Shown in pieces: positions 1 to 11,117 of a stretch of 64,000 nucleotides of DNA (within the stretch, counting starts at the first letter, position 1; the number at the start of each line of letters is the position of its first letter). The translations under genes and the position numbers were made by a program. The notes beneath the pieces are model-generated. The model saw only the letters and a program-made list of their open reading frames with translations, ran no database searches and was not told the DNA's origin. The stretch is from Neostapfia colusana (lineage: Eukaryota; Streptophyta; Magnoliopsida; Poales; Poaceae), in assembly GCA_030760725.1 (NCBI GenBank), contig JASWHV010000001.1, positions 76,529,683 to 76,593,682 on the forward strand, written 5' to 3'.

Positions 1-650
1 CTGAATAGTAGTTCAGCGAGCCTTGACTTGAACAGTGAAGAGCAGAGATGATTTGGGAGAAGTACGGAGGAGATTAGAGATGTTCTGTGCCTCTGATCCT
101 GTGCAGGACAGAACAGAACATAGGGAGAAGCAGCCTCGCCAGGTGCTGATTTAGGTGATCAGAACAGGGGAAAGACTAGAAGAGCCGCCGGCTCTGTTCT
201 GGATTCAGGTGCAGAACAGGAAGAACAGGGGAGGAGGCAGTTAGGGTTCCTGGTCTGGCGGCTAGGGTTTCCAGAGCAGGAACCTGCGGCTAGGGTTTCT
301 TTTCTGGTGGAGAATTTCTGGCGCAGTAACATAATTCTGTATTATTGATCTGATTAATTCTGGGGTGTTGGCTTTATTATATAGCCCCACCCCTACAAGA
401 GTCCTACTCTATTACAACTCAAAATATAAAGTCCTGTCTAAATTGGTGCTGATGCACCATGGAGTCCAATCTGGACCCTTGATCCTGTGTGCGCGCCAAG
501 GGGGAGTCTGGTTCGGTCTCCCCTGTTCTGGCTGCCCAGGACCCAGCGGCAGGTCATCCCACATAGGCTTGGCGAGCCAGCATCAAAACCAGCCATTCCT
601 ATGGACGTGAAACCCAGTTTAGCTTTCATATCTAGCCTACCTCAACATGC
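1..650 (-). mobile_element. Possible LTR remnant in an SMG7 intron
   Basis: This stretch has no SMG7 exon. It is rich in AGAACAG-type repeats and 'ctagggttt' segments, followed by a plain run with 'ttattatatag' and 'ctactctattacaact'. That pattern resembles reversed copia-type LTRs in grasses. No terminal TG/CA pair, target duplication or coding domain was found, so both boundaries and class are guesses. It would lie in an intron of the SMG7-like gene, downstream of its third coding exon. Confidence 0.3.
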
Positions 651-983
651 TTGAGACAAAAGTTTTGTTGTTGTATGTATGCCACGATAAAAACCAGCTC
701 ACATTGCTCATAGGAGACCATGTAAAAACATCACTTAGTAGCTGTAGAGCAGGAGGTTTTCCAGAATAGACATAAACTAGCATTACAGAAGCATGGGCAT
801 TACAAAAGACAAAACTACGACAAACAGATAAGAGAAAAAGTAGTATGTCCCCTGAATAGACAAGTCATGTAAACTTCAAAACAATTCAACAACTCAAGGG
901 TAGTCAGACAAAAAGAAATTAAACTCGACCATAACAAGAAAGCATGATGAAATAGTAATATAAGCTAATGGATACAGTGTTAC

Positions 984-2261
984 CTTCTCAAAAAGGATGA
1001 TCAAGTTGTCCCGAGCCGTAGCAAAAGGGGTGTCTGCAGCTAAGCTTCGAAAGTACCGATAAACAGCTACCACCTCATTGCCCGAGTAAGAGGCCAGTAT
1101 TGCAAGCTGAAAAATCAAGACAGGCAGTCACCATGAGGTATGTAGATAGAGAGTATACCACCAGTTGACCACATACAGCAATGTGATGATACCTGATGAT
1201 GTGGATTGCCACTAGAAGGATAGATTGAAGCCGCCTCCTTGTAGTAGCTTGATGCCACAGCATATTCACGACTAGCAGAATCGTCATCACCGTGCAAGCT
1301 CTTGTAACGAGCAAGATCTCCCAAATATATCAGACATTGATGGCATGAAATCAAACCTTTTTTCACTTCAGCGATTTTATTATCATCTTTCACAGGGTTG
1401 CCTGCACTCCTAGGGCCCTCAGAAAAGTAACCCAGTGGAATACCATAATTTGATTTGATCTTCAACATCAAGTCGTGATAGAAGCCAAAAGCTTCTGACA
1501 GGAAGCTCCTGAAAGCTGACTTAATTCTCCTGATCCGCTCTGTGTTGACATTGTTTTTTCCACTCTGAGAGGCAGCTGAGCCTGCTGCATTAATGTTTCT
1601 CCTGAACTCCTCAATCCTTTTGTAGTGCAACTGCCACAGAAGATACCCTATCTCATGTTGCTCAGAGAAGTCATGATCTGTGAGAATTATTTTCTCAAAG
1701 TTTTCACGCATCTGAAGCCATATGTTTGGATCCGATGTGACTTTGGACAGCACAGACTTCCAGAGATGGTTCTCCAGTTCACCATTCTGCACAGTTAACA
1801 TGTCAACACCATCATTATGTCCTAAAGCCTCACAAGGACTTGTATCCAGGGAAATAAAAAAATTAACGGAATTCAGCATGATTTGATCCTTTTTCTCGTA
1901 AAAATTCTAACAGCTGGTGGTCCTACGCACAAAACAAGCAGTTTATTACTCAAACTGATTGGCATATCAGAAGATGCAACCTTGGACAGTTATTACATCA
2001 GCATCACAGCATACGACAAATAACGCTAACTAGCATAACAATCCTTCCATGAATCACATAAAGGCTGGATACGCAAATTCCAATAGGACAAAAGGCACAA
2101 CCGCGGGCATCTCATGAGAAGTGGCATCAGCTTGAAACATATATATAAGGAAAACAGACAAAAAAGGCAAAGGGTTCGACCTTCTTGAAGAGGACCTCCG
2201 CTAGGTCCCGCGAAGATGGGGCAGCGGCAGTAACGCTAGTATCCATCCGAACAGTCATCAT
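984..2261 (-). CDS. SMG7: SMG7-like nonsense-mediated mRNA decay factor, first three coding exons (partial)
   Basis: SMG7/EST1 proteins bind phosphorylated UPF1 through an N-terminal 14-3-3-like fold built on TPR helices and recruit mRNA decay; in plants SMG7 also acts in meiotic exit. Three exons on the minus strand join in phase 0: 2261-2181 (27 codons, starting with two Met), 1786-1193 (198 codons) and 1106-984 (41 codons), giving residues 1-266. Donors are AAG|GT, CAG|GT and AAG|GT; acceptors are GCAG|AATGG and TTCAG|CTTGC. Family hallmarks are SDPNIWLQMRENFEKIIL, FSEQHEIGYLLWQLHYKRIEEF, GFYHDLMLKIK, IYLGDLARYK and YRYFRSLAADTPFATARDNL. The long open frame extends upstream to 1879, but that part is intron: the exon begins at 1786. 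Plant SMG7 is about 1000 residues, so most of the gene lies left of base 1, or the copy is truncated. Exon 3 has a good donor at 983-982, which argues that the gene continues. Confidence 0.87.
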
Positions 2262-2700
2262 CCATTAAAGGCACATGGGGCTCGCCACCTGCAACGAGAA
2301 CATAAAGCTTCAATGTACTACTAAAAGGAATCAAACATGAATCGGTACCCCGGGTAGACCTGGTCAAACCCTAATCCCGCACCTACCTAAACAGCAGTCC
2401 AACCAAGCTTAACTTAAACGCACGACGAATTTTTGCGCCCGCACCCCCAAACGAGCAGCCACGAATCCGCGGTGGATCTCCCTGAACCCCGGCGGCAGCC
2501 CACCAAGAGCCACGACCCGCGAAATCTGGGGCCTAAAATCCACGGAGTCGCGGCGGGGGGAGCTCGGGATATGGAACCTGGAGCGGATAGATCTGCGGAA
2601 ATCGCGAGCTCGGAGGAGTAATTCGTACCTTGGTTGCTGCTTGTTGTTGCGACGGGAGCGAACGAGAGGGGACAGGGTAATTTGAGGGGGAATATTGAGC
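2262..2700 (-). other. SMG7 5'UTR with a leader intron
   Basis: Upstream of the start codon the minus strand shows a 5'UTR exon (about 2690-2629) ending CCAAG|GTACG, a GC-rich leader intron (2628-2289) ending TTGCAG, then a 27-base UTR piece (2288-2262) joined to the first coding exon. Leader introns are common in constitutively expressed plant genes. The transcription start is inferred, not seen. Short open frames on both strands here (such as 2409-2702) are UTR and intron, not genes. Confidence 0.6.
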
Positions 2701-2710
2701 ATTTGCCACT

Positions 2711-2718
2711 CTTATAAA
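2711..2718 (-). promoter_or_regulatory. TATA-like box of the SMG7 gene
   Basis: The minus strand reads CATTTATAAGAG just upstream of the inferred 5'UTR exon. The spacing fits a start near 2680-2690. The upstream DNA is AT-rich and carries the motif TTTG(C/T)CACTCTTA twice (about 2701 and 2765), so part of the promoter may be transposon-derived. Confidence 0.45.
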
Positions 2719-2719
2719 T

Positions 2720-3689
2720 GGCTAATAGTAGTTTATTCTCCTTACAAACGATATTTATAATTTGTCACTCTTACGAAATTTAGTTCATAATTTTGTCATC
2801 CTAGTGCTTATCTCATTTTAACTATGTGACACATATAGTATATTGACACTTCTGCCCATGAATTCAAATTCTAGTAACTAATCGCGTTTCAAACTTTTTT
2901 CCCAGCTAGCAATCGATCTGTCTGTTAGTGTTAAATAAAAAATCTATCTAATCATTATTCGTTACAAAATAGTTGTTATTATTTTAGTTATTTATTCATT
3001 TACGATTCGAGCAGGCACGCATTAGCAGTCCCAAACACTTAATCTGAAGGTCGCCAATAGCATATTGATAATGTAGGCATGGACGTAGAGGTATGGATCC
3101 GTAAGAAAAAACGACTCTTGCTGCCACTTTTATCGCACTGACGTTCCTCTGTCACATGAGAGCCAAGGCCATCATTATCCTTTCTAGCAGCACAAACTGA
3201 TCTCAGCTTAAAAAAAACTTGGAACACGGTACTACAGAATCTTGGCTTTAGAAATTGTAGGAACTTCTTGTTGTTTTATTACTATTCGTATATCAAATAA
3301 CAATTATGCATATCTAGTTCGATCATCAAATATTTAGAACTATTCATCTACAGCTTAATTATAACTAAAATTACAAATCCAATGAAAAACAACTGGCACG
3401 TGCAGGTTTTAAAAAAGGAAATAAAACCTCCACAGCGAAAAATAAATTTTGTGGCAGTAGAAGTGTGGCACCTGTGCAATCTCATAGGTTGAGAGAAAAC
3501 TCTTGTTGGGTTTGGAGCCGTGCAGCCAAAAGAAGATCATGATATGCTTCATAAAACATCCAATCAGACAACAGTTGTTGATTTTGCGTAACCAATTGAA
3601 GTTGCAGAAACGAGTGTTAGCCACCAATAAAATTTTGTGTAACAAATTGATTATAATATATTCAAAGAATAAAATAGATATATACCTAG
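2720..3689. other. AT-rich intergenic DNA without a recognised gene
   Basis: I see no coding region, RNA gene or clear terminal repeats here. Open frames are short and unlike known proteins. It separates the SMG7 promoter from a Mutator-like transposase remnant. Confidence 0.5.
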
Positions 3690-5137
3690 TGGATCATTTT
3701 TCTTCCTAGGTGTAAGTTTTTTATGGATGTAGCAAACTGTGAGCATGCTTGTGAACATTGAACTTGCTCCCATGATTGAAAGTCATGTGGTGCATTACTT
3801 GCTGATGGAGTTTCCCGTCTTTCTTCGACATTATTTTCTACAACATGGTTAGGCCTTCTCCATCTCTTGGATTCTACTAGAGCCTGTCCTTCTTGGCCAT
3901 CTTCATCAACATAGACATTTGGTTTTCTTTCCACCTTTCGGTTGGTTTTGTTACACATTTTTCTATAAGAGCACACAATATAATATCATGCAACATCGGC
4001 ATATTTAAACAAAATAATTTTTTAATTTACCTTTTCTTCGCTCTTACATATTGGCACGTTACACTGTCTTGTCTGCGGCCTTGTTCACCACACACTCTAC
4101 ATTTGAATTATCTTTTAGGCTTTGTCTTGCCCTTCTCAAGGCATGAAGGGTACCTGTTCTTCTTTTGCCTACCAGCTGATCTCTTTTTCATTATTGGGGC
4201 AGATAACAGAATCCCTTGTCAACAACGGGCCATTAGTTTTTGTCACATAGTGTTGGGATTTCACCATCATAAGTAATTTGATTGAAATAAATAGTAAACC
4301 ACAAGTCACAATAGTGAGTCATAATTGGTTGCCTCAGAGATGAGATAAACACTAAAGCATGCTGGGCAATAGATGCATCTTCCATTTCTTTTTCAAGATC
4401 AGAAGGTATGACACGAGTAGGAGCAGCTGGGCTCCTAGCTGCTTTTGATTCAGCTCTATGTGCACCTGCAATATCTGCTCTTAGATCCTCATCCTTTAGC
4501 CCAAGCCCTTCATACACCTTGTTCTCATCATCAACCATAGGTGCATCGTCATCATCTTCATATGGCAATGGATCTACTATGAGATCACTCCAATCTACAC
4601 ATCAATATAGGGTTAGCACTTGGTGGAGGTGGATCACCAGGAGCTATTAAAATTGATTCATCATTTTCTGATAGTGTTGACGGTGTTGGTGGAGGTTTAG
4701 CTATTGTTGACAATGAGTGAAGTATGCTAGAGAATACTCGCCGAACTGAAGGTGTTGCATTAGCATTAGGTTAAGATGGTGTTGTTGGTGTTGCTGTTAC
4801 TTTGGCATTGCTTTGAGGTGACATATTGCAACTTCACTCCCCTACAATAAATAAATAAAAGAAAGAGAAATGTGTCAGATATGATATCCAAGAAGCACAA
4901 AAAATTGAAGAGTGACTTCAAAGAAAATAAATTTTTTAAAGTGGACATGAGACTTGAGTGTCTACACGTGTATTTAGTAGAACGAAACGGGTGACACCGA
5001 GACAGCACCACGGTCACCTCCTGTTGATTCTCGGCGCGCTGGAGAGCTGCCTGGACGTCTATACCCTCTCCCGTGCTCCCGTTCGCCCTTATCACCGTGG
5101 ACCCGGCATTGCTTCCTCCTCCTCGCGCAAGAAACAA
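3690..5137 (-). pseudogene. Mutator-like (MULE) transposase remnant
   Basis: The minus strand keeps the N-terminal region typical of grass MuDR-like transposases: WSDLIVDPLPYEDDD followed by APMVDDENKVYEGLGLKDED (about 4620-4490) and an acidic LEKEMEDASI stretch. Upstream pieces at about 4840-4630 (LQYVTSKQCQSNSNTN, APGDPPPPSANPI) read as an earlier exon after a TTGTAG acceptor. Downstream, at about 4180-4030, is a C-terminal part with KKNRYPSCLEKGKTKPK and a cysteine cluster CRVCGEQGRRQ, then more tail to 3690. The DDE catalytic core and most of the SWIM zinc finger that should lie between are missing, and stops and frameshifts are present. This is a dead, internally deleted copy. A GC-rich part (5137-5000) may be its first exon. 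Confidence 0.55.
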
Positions 5138-5139
5138 GC

Positions 5140-8100
5140 AGAGACCGCCGCTGCGCTCTCAATTGATCGCCCACCGCCTAGCTCGCGTGCGAGCCTCAGC
5201 TGAGCAACCAAACAACACCAAAGACTCTCCTCCGACGTCCTCGCGTCACTCCAACGTGAGCTTCACCTCCAGAGACCGAGAACGCCGGGTTCCCGCGGCA
5301 ATCGAAAACAACGGCGACGGGGCGCTCTCGTGGACAGCTCCACAGAGTGGTTTTCACAACCAAGCTAGAGGGCCGTTGGACGCGCAAGATCTTCCTGCCG
5401 CTTCCATCCGAAGCTCAGCTCCAGCCGTTGCCTCTCGACGACGAATTTCGGAAATCCTCTCCGCCCGGTGTAAACCGACCTTCGGGTATGATTCCATGAA
5501 ATTCCCAATTGATTTTTGTTTAGACACCACGAAACTTTGCACGCATGGGCTAGACTTGAGGGCGCACCAGTTTGCTTTTGAAGCCTCGCATGAAACGCAC
5601 GGTGCACGGCGTATTTCCGGTCTTTCCGACGGCGGCTATGGCGGGAAGGTTCGGGTGCACGGTGAACCCTAGTTTAGAGCCATCTCCGAGCCGTTTCATT
5701 CCCATGTCGACTTTCCTTAGCGTCCGCCGGTGCTTTAGAACCTGGAAACCGGAGCTTGGGAGGCTTAGGGCGTCGGGGTAACGTCGCCGAACCTCATCTG
5801 AGTCGCTGCACCGGTGCGGGGTGGTTTAGAGACGTCGCCAGTCTATGGAAGTCACACCAGCGTGTTCCTCGCACAAAATGAGGGCCTGGCAGCGAGTAAC
5901 ATCTCAGGAGTTGGCCGAAGCGACGAAAACCGGCGAACTCCGGCGAGCTCGACGACGTGGGAGCGCAGGGGCGGGAGGTAGACGAAGATACTGCCGGCCC
6001 CATGCGTCAGTCGCACAGCAACAGTGGCCGGATCCTCTGTGGCACCTGATTAACTGTGGCAACGTGGGAAACAGCTCTGTGGCCCCGTGTGGCTTCATTC
6101 AGGGCGTGACACGTGTGCTCCCCGGACCCACCGTCAGTTTAAACTTTTTCCGGATTTATTCAAATCCCATATTTTTCCCCAAACTTTAGAAGGGCATAAC
6201 TTTTGCTAGGAACCTCCAAATTCAGTGATTCAAATTGGGTTAGATTCAGATTGACAAAATCTATCCAAATATGCAACCCAACTTGTACGAAAGTCTTTAA
6301 TTAATTCTGGAAAATTCTTTAAAGCTTTTCAGAAAAAAGAATTTTTGGGGGAGTTTGGTTTATACAAAAATCCTCAAATTTTGCCAGAATATTCGTTAGG
6401 GTGTTATTAGACTGCTGTAAAAGTTTAAGCTCATTTGGAGTTGATTTGCTCAGGGTAATTCAGATTGTAAGTTGCTGTGTTCAGTTGAATACAGAAACAT
6501 TTTCAGAGAATTTCCAAAACTTGTAAATTCAGTTTTGGGCAATTCTTAAATCCAAAAATCCTAGGAAAATTCATGCAAGCTCTATGCACTATAATTGAAA
6601 TTGGGGTTCACTTAGTTTGACATGAACATAGGTGTTACCTCAGAATTAATTCTTCCTTGCTTAATTGCTTAGAAAATTGTTCTGAATAAACCACTCAATG
6701 AAAAGTGCTAATTTTTGGTTCAGATAACTTTCTTGTGACAAGGAACTCACATGAACATTCTGAGCCCCATTGGAGCTCTGGATCACCACTGTCATGTGTA
6801 GCCTCTTAAGGTGATCAACACTTAAGTGGGAAAAGCACTTAACCTTTGATCATGGTCTTTAAACCCAACCCAAACCACTAGCACCAGTGTCATTTTAAAT
6901 TCTTAAACAGAGTTCCAGTTTTAAAACTGTCATTAGATCTTATTAGCAAAAGCTTTTCAATTAAATACATAAGCATGATCATATCGTGTAGCATCTACGT
7001 GAAGAACGTGAGAAGGACTTAAAGTGAAGATCAAGGAGGAAGGAAAAGAAAGTAATCAAGCTCCAAGTGATCGTCACTAACTGATTGTATTATTAGTCAC
7101 CTGCAAAACAGGCAAGCCCCGGTTTGCATTTGAACCGTTTTATAAAACATTTCCATTTCTATAGATCATAGCTTGAATTGTTTGTTTGCATTAAGTCTAG
7201 TTGATATTGAAAACCCCAGTTGCATAACCAGAAATACCTAAGAGAGCAAGGGTAGAATAGCACCTCCTCGAGTGGATTTGGCTACGCTAAAGTTAGCAGG
7301 AAAGGTCTGGTAGAAGTCGAGTAGTTGGAATCTACTCGCGAGTTTAGGGCTGGTTTACTCGGAACGGGTCCAAAGTAGAAAAGATGAGGAAAGTTCACAC
7401 ATAAGAAATGGAGACCGGGCAGAGAGGTTTAGATGCAGCAGGTTGCGGACCGTGCGTGCATAGCCCTGCCTGTGTCGGTTAAGGCCCGTCCGTGCTTGGC
7501 CCTGTTGGACAAGTTTGAGTTGTGTACCGGGCGCATACTGGCTATATGGGACCCAGGAGACCGATGTACCTTGGGAGATCCATAGTGGAACTTTTCCAAC
7601 TGCCTTAGGCTTTCGGCGTCAGGGTAGCAGGAGGTAACTCGCTTAAGAACATACCACTGTGGGTATGTACCTTGAGGGAGCTTGCGTACTCGGGGCAGTT
7701 GGATTGCGTCCAATGTGGAAGATCTTGGGAAAGGTGGCCGCGTACAACGTCAGTCGAGGTTGCTGCCGGCAACTCGGAGTACGGGTGTACGTGTCGTGTA
7801 GTCCGGGCGTGTACTGATTCGAATCACCGTCGCTCGTGGTTATATGAGCATACTTGCCCACTGCGTCTTGACGTAGTAACAACTGAAATGGTTATCTTTT
7901 GAACCTGATAAAGCTGTGATGTAAATTGTATTGCAACCATGATTGAATTAGAGATAGGCTCATTAAACTTTATTTTCTCCTTGTACAAGGAGCATCACAA
8001 CAAAGCGTTTCTTGTTTGATTGTGGCGTTGCGATGCTTTTCGGCTCAAGGTCTGCACAATGTTTGATTGCGGCTTAAAAATCTGAAAGTTAAGGATCAAC

Positions 8101-8591
8101 TTTAGGCGAGTCCTTTATGCAAATCTAGCTAACCCAATTGCAACCGTCGTGCATGTAGAGTTTCTTGTTTAGGAGAGACGGATCAGTCTTGCTGAGCCTA
8201 TGTGCTCACGCTTGCTATATAAGTGGTTTTGCAGGATTAACATCGATGATAAGATGAAGGTTGTCCGGTGAGACTCGGAGACTTCCGAGTCATGTAACAC
8301 ATGGAGAACCCAGCCGCTGCTGTTGTCTTCGTGTTGCTAGTGAGATGAGTTGCGGGCTGGACTTCATCTCGAGTGCTCTTAGTTATTCGACGTGAGTGGT
8401 TATAGACTTCCGCTGTAGCTATTTGATGTAAACTATTTACAAAGAAAAACTTGTAGCTTCCGTATTGTTTTATGTAATACATTGTTCCTTGTATGTGTGC
8501 TGTTGGGTGTCGCACAACAGGCACCACCCAATGCGATTCCCGGGCAAGTGCCCCGTCCCCGTGACTAAACGGGCGGCGTCGGGCCGTCTCA
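5140..8591 (+). repeat. LTR of a chromovirus-like element (LTR 'L'), 5' edge unresolved
   Basis: This matches in layout and in many blocks the reverse complement of solo LTR C (11118-30657 without its insert): a GC-rich block (about 5140-6130), an AT-rich block of the type AAACTTTAGAAGGGCATAACTTTTGCTAGGAA, the palindromes at 7318-7338 and 7815-7826, and a 3' end with GCTGTTGGGTG.CGCA..GGCACCACC. It ends in CGTCTCA at 8591 and is followed by a primer-binding site, so it is a 5' LTR in plus orientation. About the first 500 bp expected from LTR C are not recognisable, where the MULE remnant lies. Open frames inside (for example 5073-5672, 5845-6189) have no family resemblance and are LTR sequence. 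Confidence 0.6.
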
Positions 8592-8594
8592 TCG

Positions 8595-8606
8595 TGGTAT
8601 CAAAAC
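8595..8606 (+). promoter_or_regulatory. Primer-binding site after LTR L
   Basis: TGGTATCAAAAC lies three bases after the LTR end. It is a slightly changed form of TGGTATCAGAGC, complementary to the 3' end of plant initiator tRNA-Met, the usual primer for these gypsy elements. The gag and protease region that should follow is absent. Confidence 0.6.
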
Positions 8607-8654
8607 TGTGACAAGTGGTATCATTAGCTGAGCCCCGTCTCAGCTGGTACCCGG

Positions 8655-10007
8655 CCCGTCTCAATGCACGAGTCACATTCATTATTTCTAGACAGTCCAG
8701 AAATAAAACTTCCAAGTGTATATCAAGCTACCACTATCAGATTGGAAGACATTCCAGTAGTCTGTGAGTTCCCTGACGTGTTCTCGAGTGATTTAACGGG
8801 GATGCCGCCCGACCGAGAGGTGGAGTTCAAGATTGAACTTGCACTGGGAACTATGCCAATATCCCGAAGGCCATACAAGATGGCGCCCAAGGAAATTGGC
8901 TGAACTGAAGGCGCTGTTAACGGACCTACTGGAAAAGGGTTTTATTAGGCTGAGCTCCTCGCCATGGGGCTGTTCGGCATTATTCTTGAAGAAGAAAGAT
9001 GAGACTTGTGGCTTTGCATGGACTATCATCCACTGAACGCCGTAACCATCAAGAACAAGTACCCATTGCCACGGATCGACATGTTGTTTGATCAGTTGGT
9101 CGAAGCAAAGATCTTTTCCAAGATGGACTTAAGATCCGGGTACCATCAGATTAAGATACGGGCTGAGGATATTCCAAAGACGGCTTTCTCGACGAGGTAC
9201 GGACTTTATGAGTACCTGGTCATGTCCTTCAGCCTCACCAACGCTCCAGCTCACTTCATGTACTTGATGAACTCGGTATTCATGCCAGAGCTGGACAAGT
9301 TTGACGTGGTCTTCATTGACGAAATATTGGTATATTTCAAGTCGGAGGAAGAACACACGAAGCATCTGCATATAGTCTTGCAACGGCTGTGGGATCACCA
9401 ACTATACGCAAAGTTCAGCAAGTGCGAATTCTGGATATCGCAAGTACCTTTTCTCGGGCATATTATCTCAGCGGAGGGCATCGCTGTAGACCCGAGTAAA
9501 ATCACACAAGTGCTGAATTGGATGTCACCGAGGACTGTTCACAAGGTACATAGTTTCCTCGGACTCACGGGACATTATCGGAGGTTCATTCCGAACTTCT
9601 CAAAGATTGCCAAGCCTATGACAGAGCTGCTGAAGAAGACTACCAAATATGTTTGGAGTCCAGCATGTGAAGCAGCGTTCAAGGCATTAGTAAAGCACCT
9701 AACATCAGCACCGGTTTTGGCACAGCCAGACACAACAAAACCGTTCGATGTGTACTGCGATGCATCTGGCATTGGGCTCGGATGTGTGCTGATGCAAGAC
9801 CGAAGAGTGGTCGCGTATGGGTCACGGCAGCTCAGAAACCATAAGCAGAATTATCCAAATCATGACTTAGAGCTCGCTGCCGTGATACTCGCACTCAAAA
9901 TGTGGAGGCACTACCTACTCGGTAACCTCGTACATTTATATACCGACCACAAAAGACTCAAGTACATATTCACTCAGAAAGAGCTGAACATGAGGCATCA
10001 AAGATAG
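8655..10007 (+). pseudogene. Element A: reverse transcriptase and RNase H (broken)
   Basis: The frame begins abruptly at HESHSLFLDSPEIKLPS, which in element B lies between protease and RT. RT blocks follow: FPDVF, PPDREVEFKIEL, a fingers region, NKYPLPRIDMLFDQL, FSKMDLRSGYHQIKI, then the catalytic block reading FIDEILVYF. The family normally has two aspartates there (FIDD in element B), so the second is changed to Glu. RNase H follows (FDVYCDASGIGLGCVL, LYTDHKRLKYIF). Frameshifts lie near 8898 and 9010, and a TAG at 10005-10007 replaces the Trp codon seen in element B. The enzyme copies element RNA into DNA in the cytoplasmic particle; this copy cannot make it. Confidence 0.9.
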
Positions 10008-11117
10008 TTGGAGTTGATAAAGGATTACGAAATAGAGATCCATTATCAGCCCGGCAAGGCAAACGTAGTGGTGGATGCGCTGAGTTGCAAGTCACACGTC
10101 AACAATCTGACCATCACCCCGTTGGAAGAGAGCGAGCCACCATTGCATGTGATTCCACATGGAGCTCTCTACAACTTAGCTTTGATCCCCACCATCTGTG
10201 AAGAGATAGCGGCAGCTCAGAAACATGACAAGGGCATGTCGCATTTGCGGAGTCGTGTAGACAGTGGGGAGCTGAAATGTTTGCGGAAAGACGGAGACGG
10301 CGTCCTATGGTTCAAGGACTGGATTGTCGTATCCCGTAACCTAGAGTTACGGAAGAAAACCTTTGATGAGGCTCACTTGTCAAAGTTTTCTATTCACCCT
10401 GGCAGCAAAAAAATATATCAAGAACTTAGAAACAAGTTTTGGTGGACACGAATGAAGCGGGAGATCGCAAAGTACGTGTCCGAGTGTGATACATGTCGAA
10501 GGGTGAAGGCAGACCACATGAGAAAACCGGGACTGCTACAACCACTGGGCATTCCTGCCTGGAAGTGGGAAGATGTGAACATGGATTTTATCATCGGTTT
10601 ACCCACCACATTTAAGAAGCATGATTCCATATGGGTGATCATCAACCGGCTTACCAAAGTTGCCCATTTTATCCCGGCCAACACCAACTACAACGCCAAG
10701 AAGTATGCTGAATTGTACATCTCACGGATCCTATGCTTATACGGCGTACCCCACACCATCATATCGGATTGGGGCACTTTATTTGTGTCCCGTTTTTGGG
10801 AGCAGCTACATGCTGCGTTGGGGACAAAACTGATCTGTAGTTCAGCGTATAACCCGCAGACGGATGGGCAAACCGAGCGGGTAAATCAAATTTCAGAAGA
10901 TATGTTACGAGCTTGCGCTATCAACCACGGTAAGAATTGGGATGATCACTTACCGTTGGCCGAGTTCTCGTACAACAATGGGTACCAAGCCAGCATCAAG
11001 ATGGTGCCTTTACGAGGCGCTATACGGGAGGAAATACCGCACACCACTTAATTGGTGTGAATCTGGCAAAAGGGTTACCTTCGGGATTGATCTTGTCAAC
11101 AACACGGAGGAAAAGGT
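10008..11117 (+). pseudogene. Element A: RNase H end and integrase, interrupted at 11117
   Basis: The reading frame continues from RNase H (LELIKDYEIEIHYQPGKAN) into integrase. The zinc-binding HHCC end is CDTCRRVKADH, and the catalytic DDE core shows MDFIIGLP, IISDWGTLFVSRFW and QTDGQTERVNQ. A frameshift lies near 10985-11000 after AEFSYNNGYQAS; the sequence continues in another frame (PLNWCESGKRVTFGIDLVNN) until the AAGGT duplication at 11113-11117. The remainder, including the chromodomain, is at 30658-31179. Confidence 0.9.
11113..11117 (+). repeat. Target-site duplication AAGGT (left copy) of insertion C
   Basis: AAGGT precedes the TG of LTR C and recurs at 30658-30662 directly after its terminal CA. 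Element B shows the unbroken integrase sequence with a single copy. Confidence 0.9.

Noticed and set aside
1787..1879. Upstream extension of the SMG7 open frame with its own Met
   Set aside because: The conserved sequence starts at a GCAG acceptor at 1786, and the true start exon with the MMTV-type beginning lies at 2261-2181.
5073..5672. 199-residue plus-strand open frame
   Set aside because: Low-complexity, in GC-rich LTR-like DNA; no family resemblance, and equivalent LTR regions have unrelated frames.
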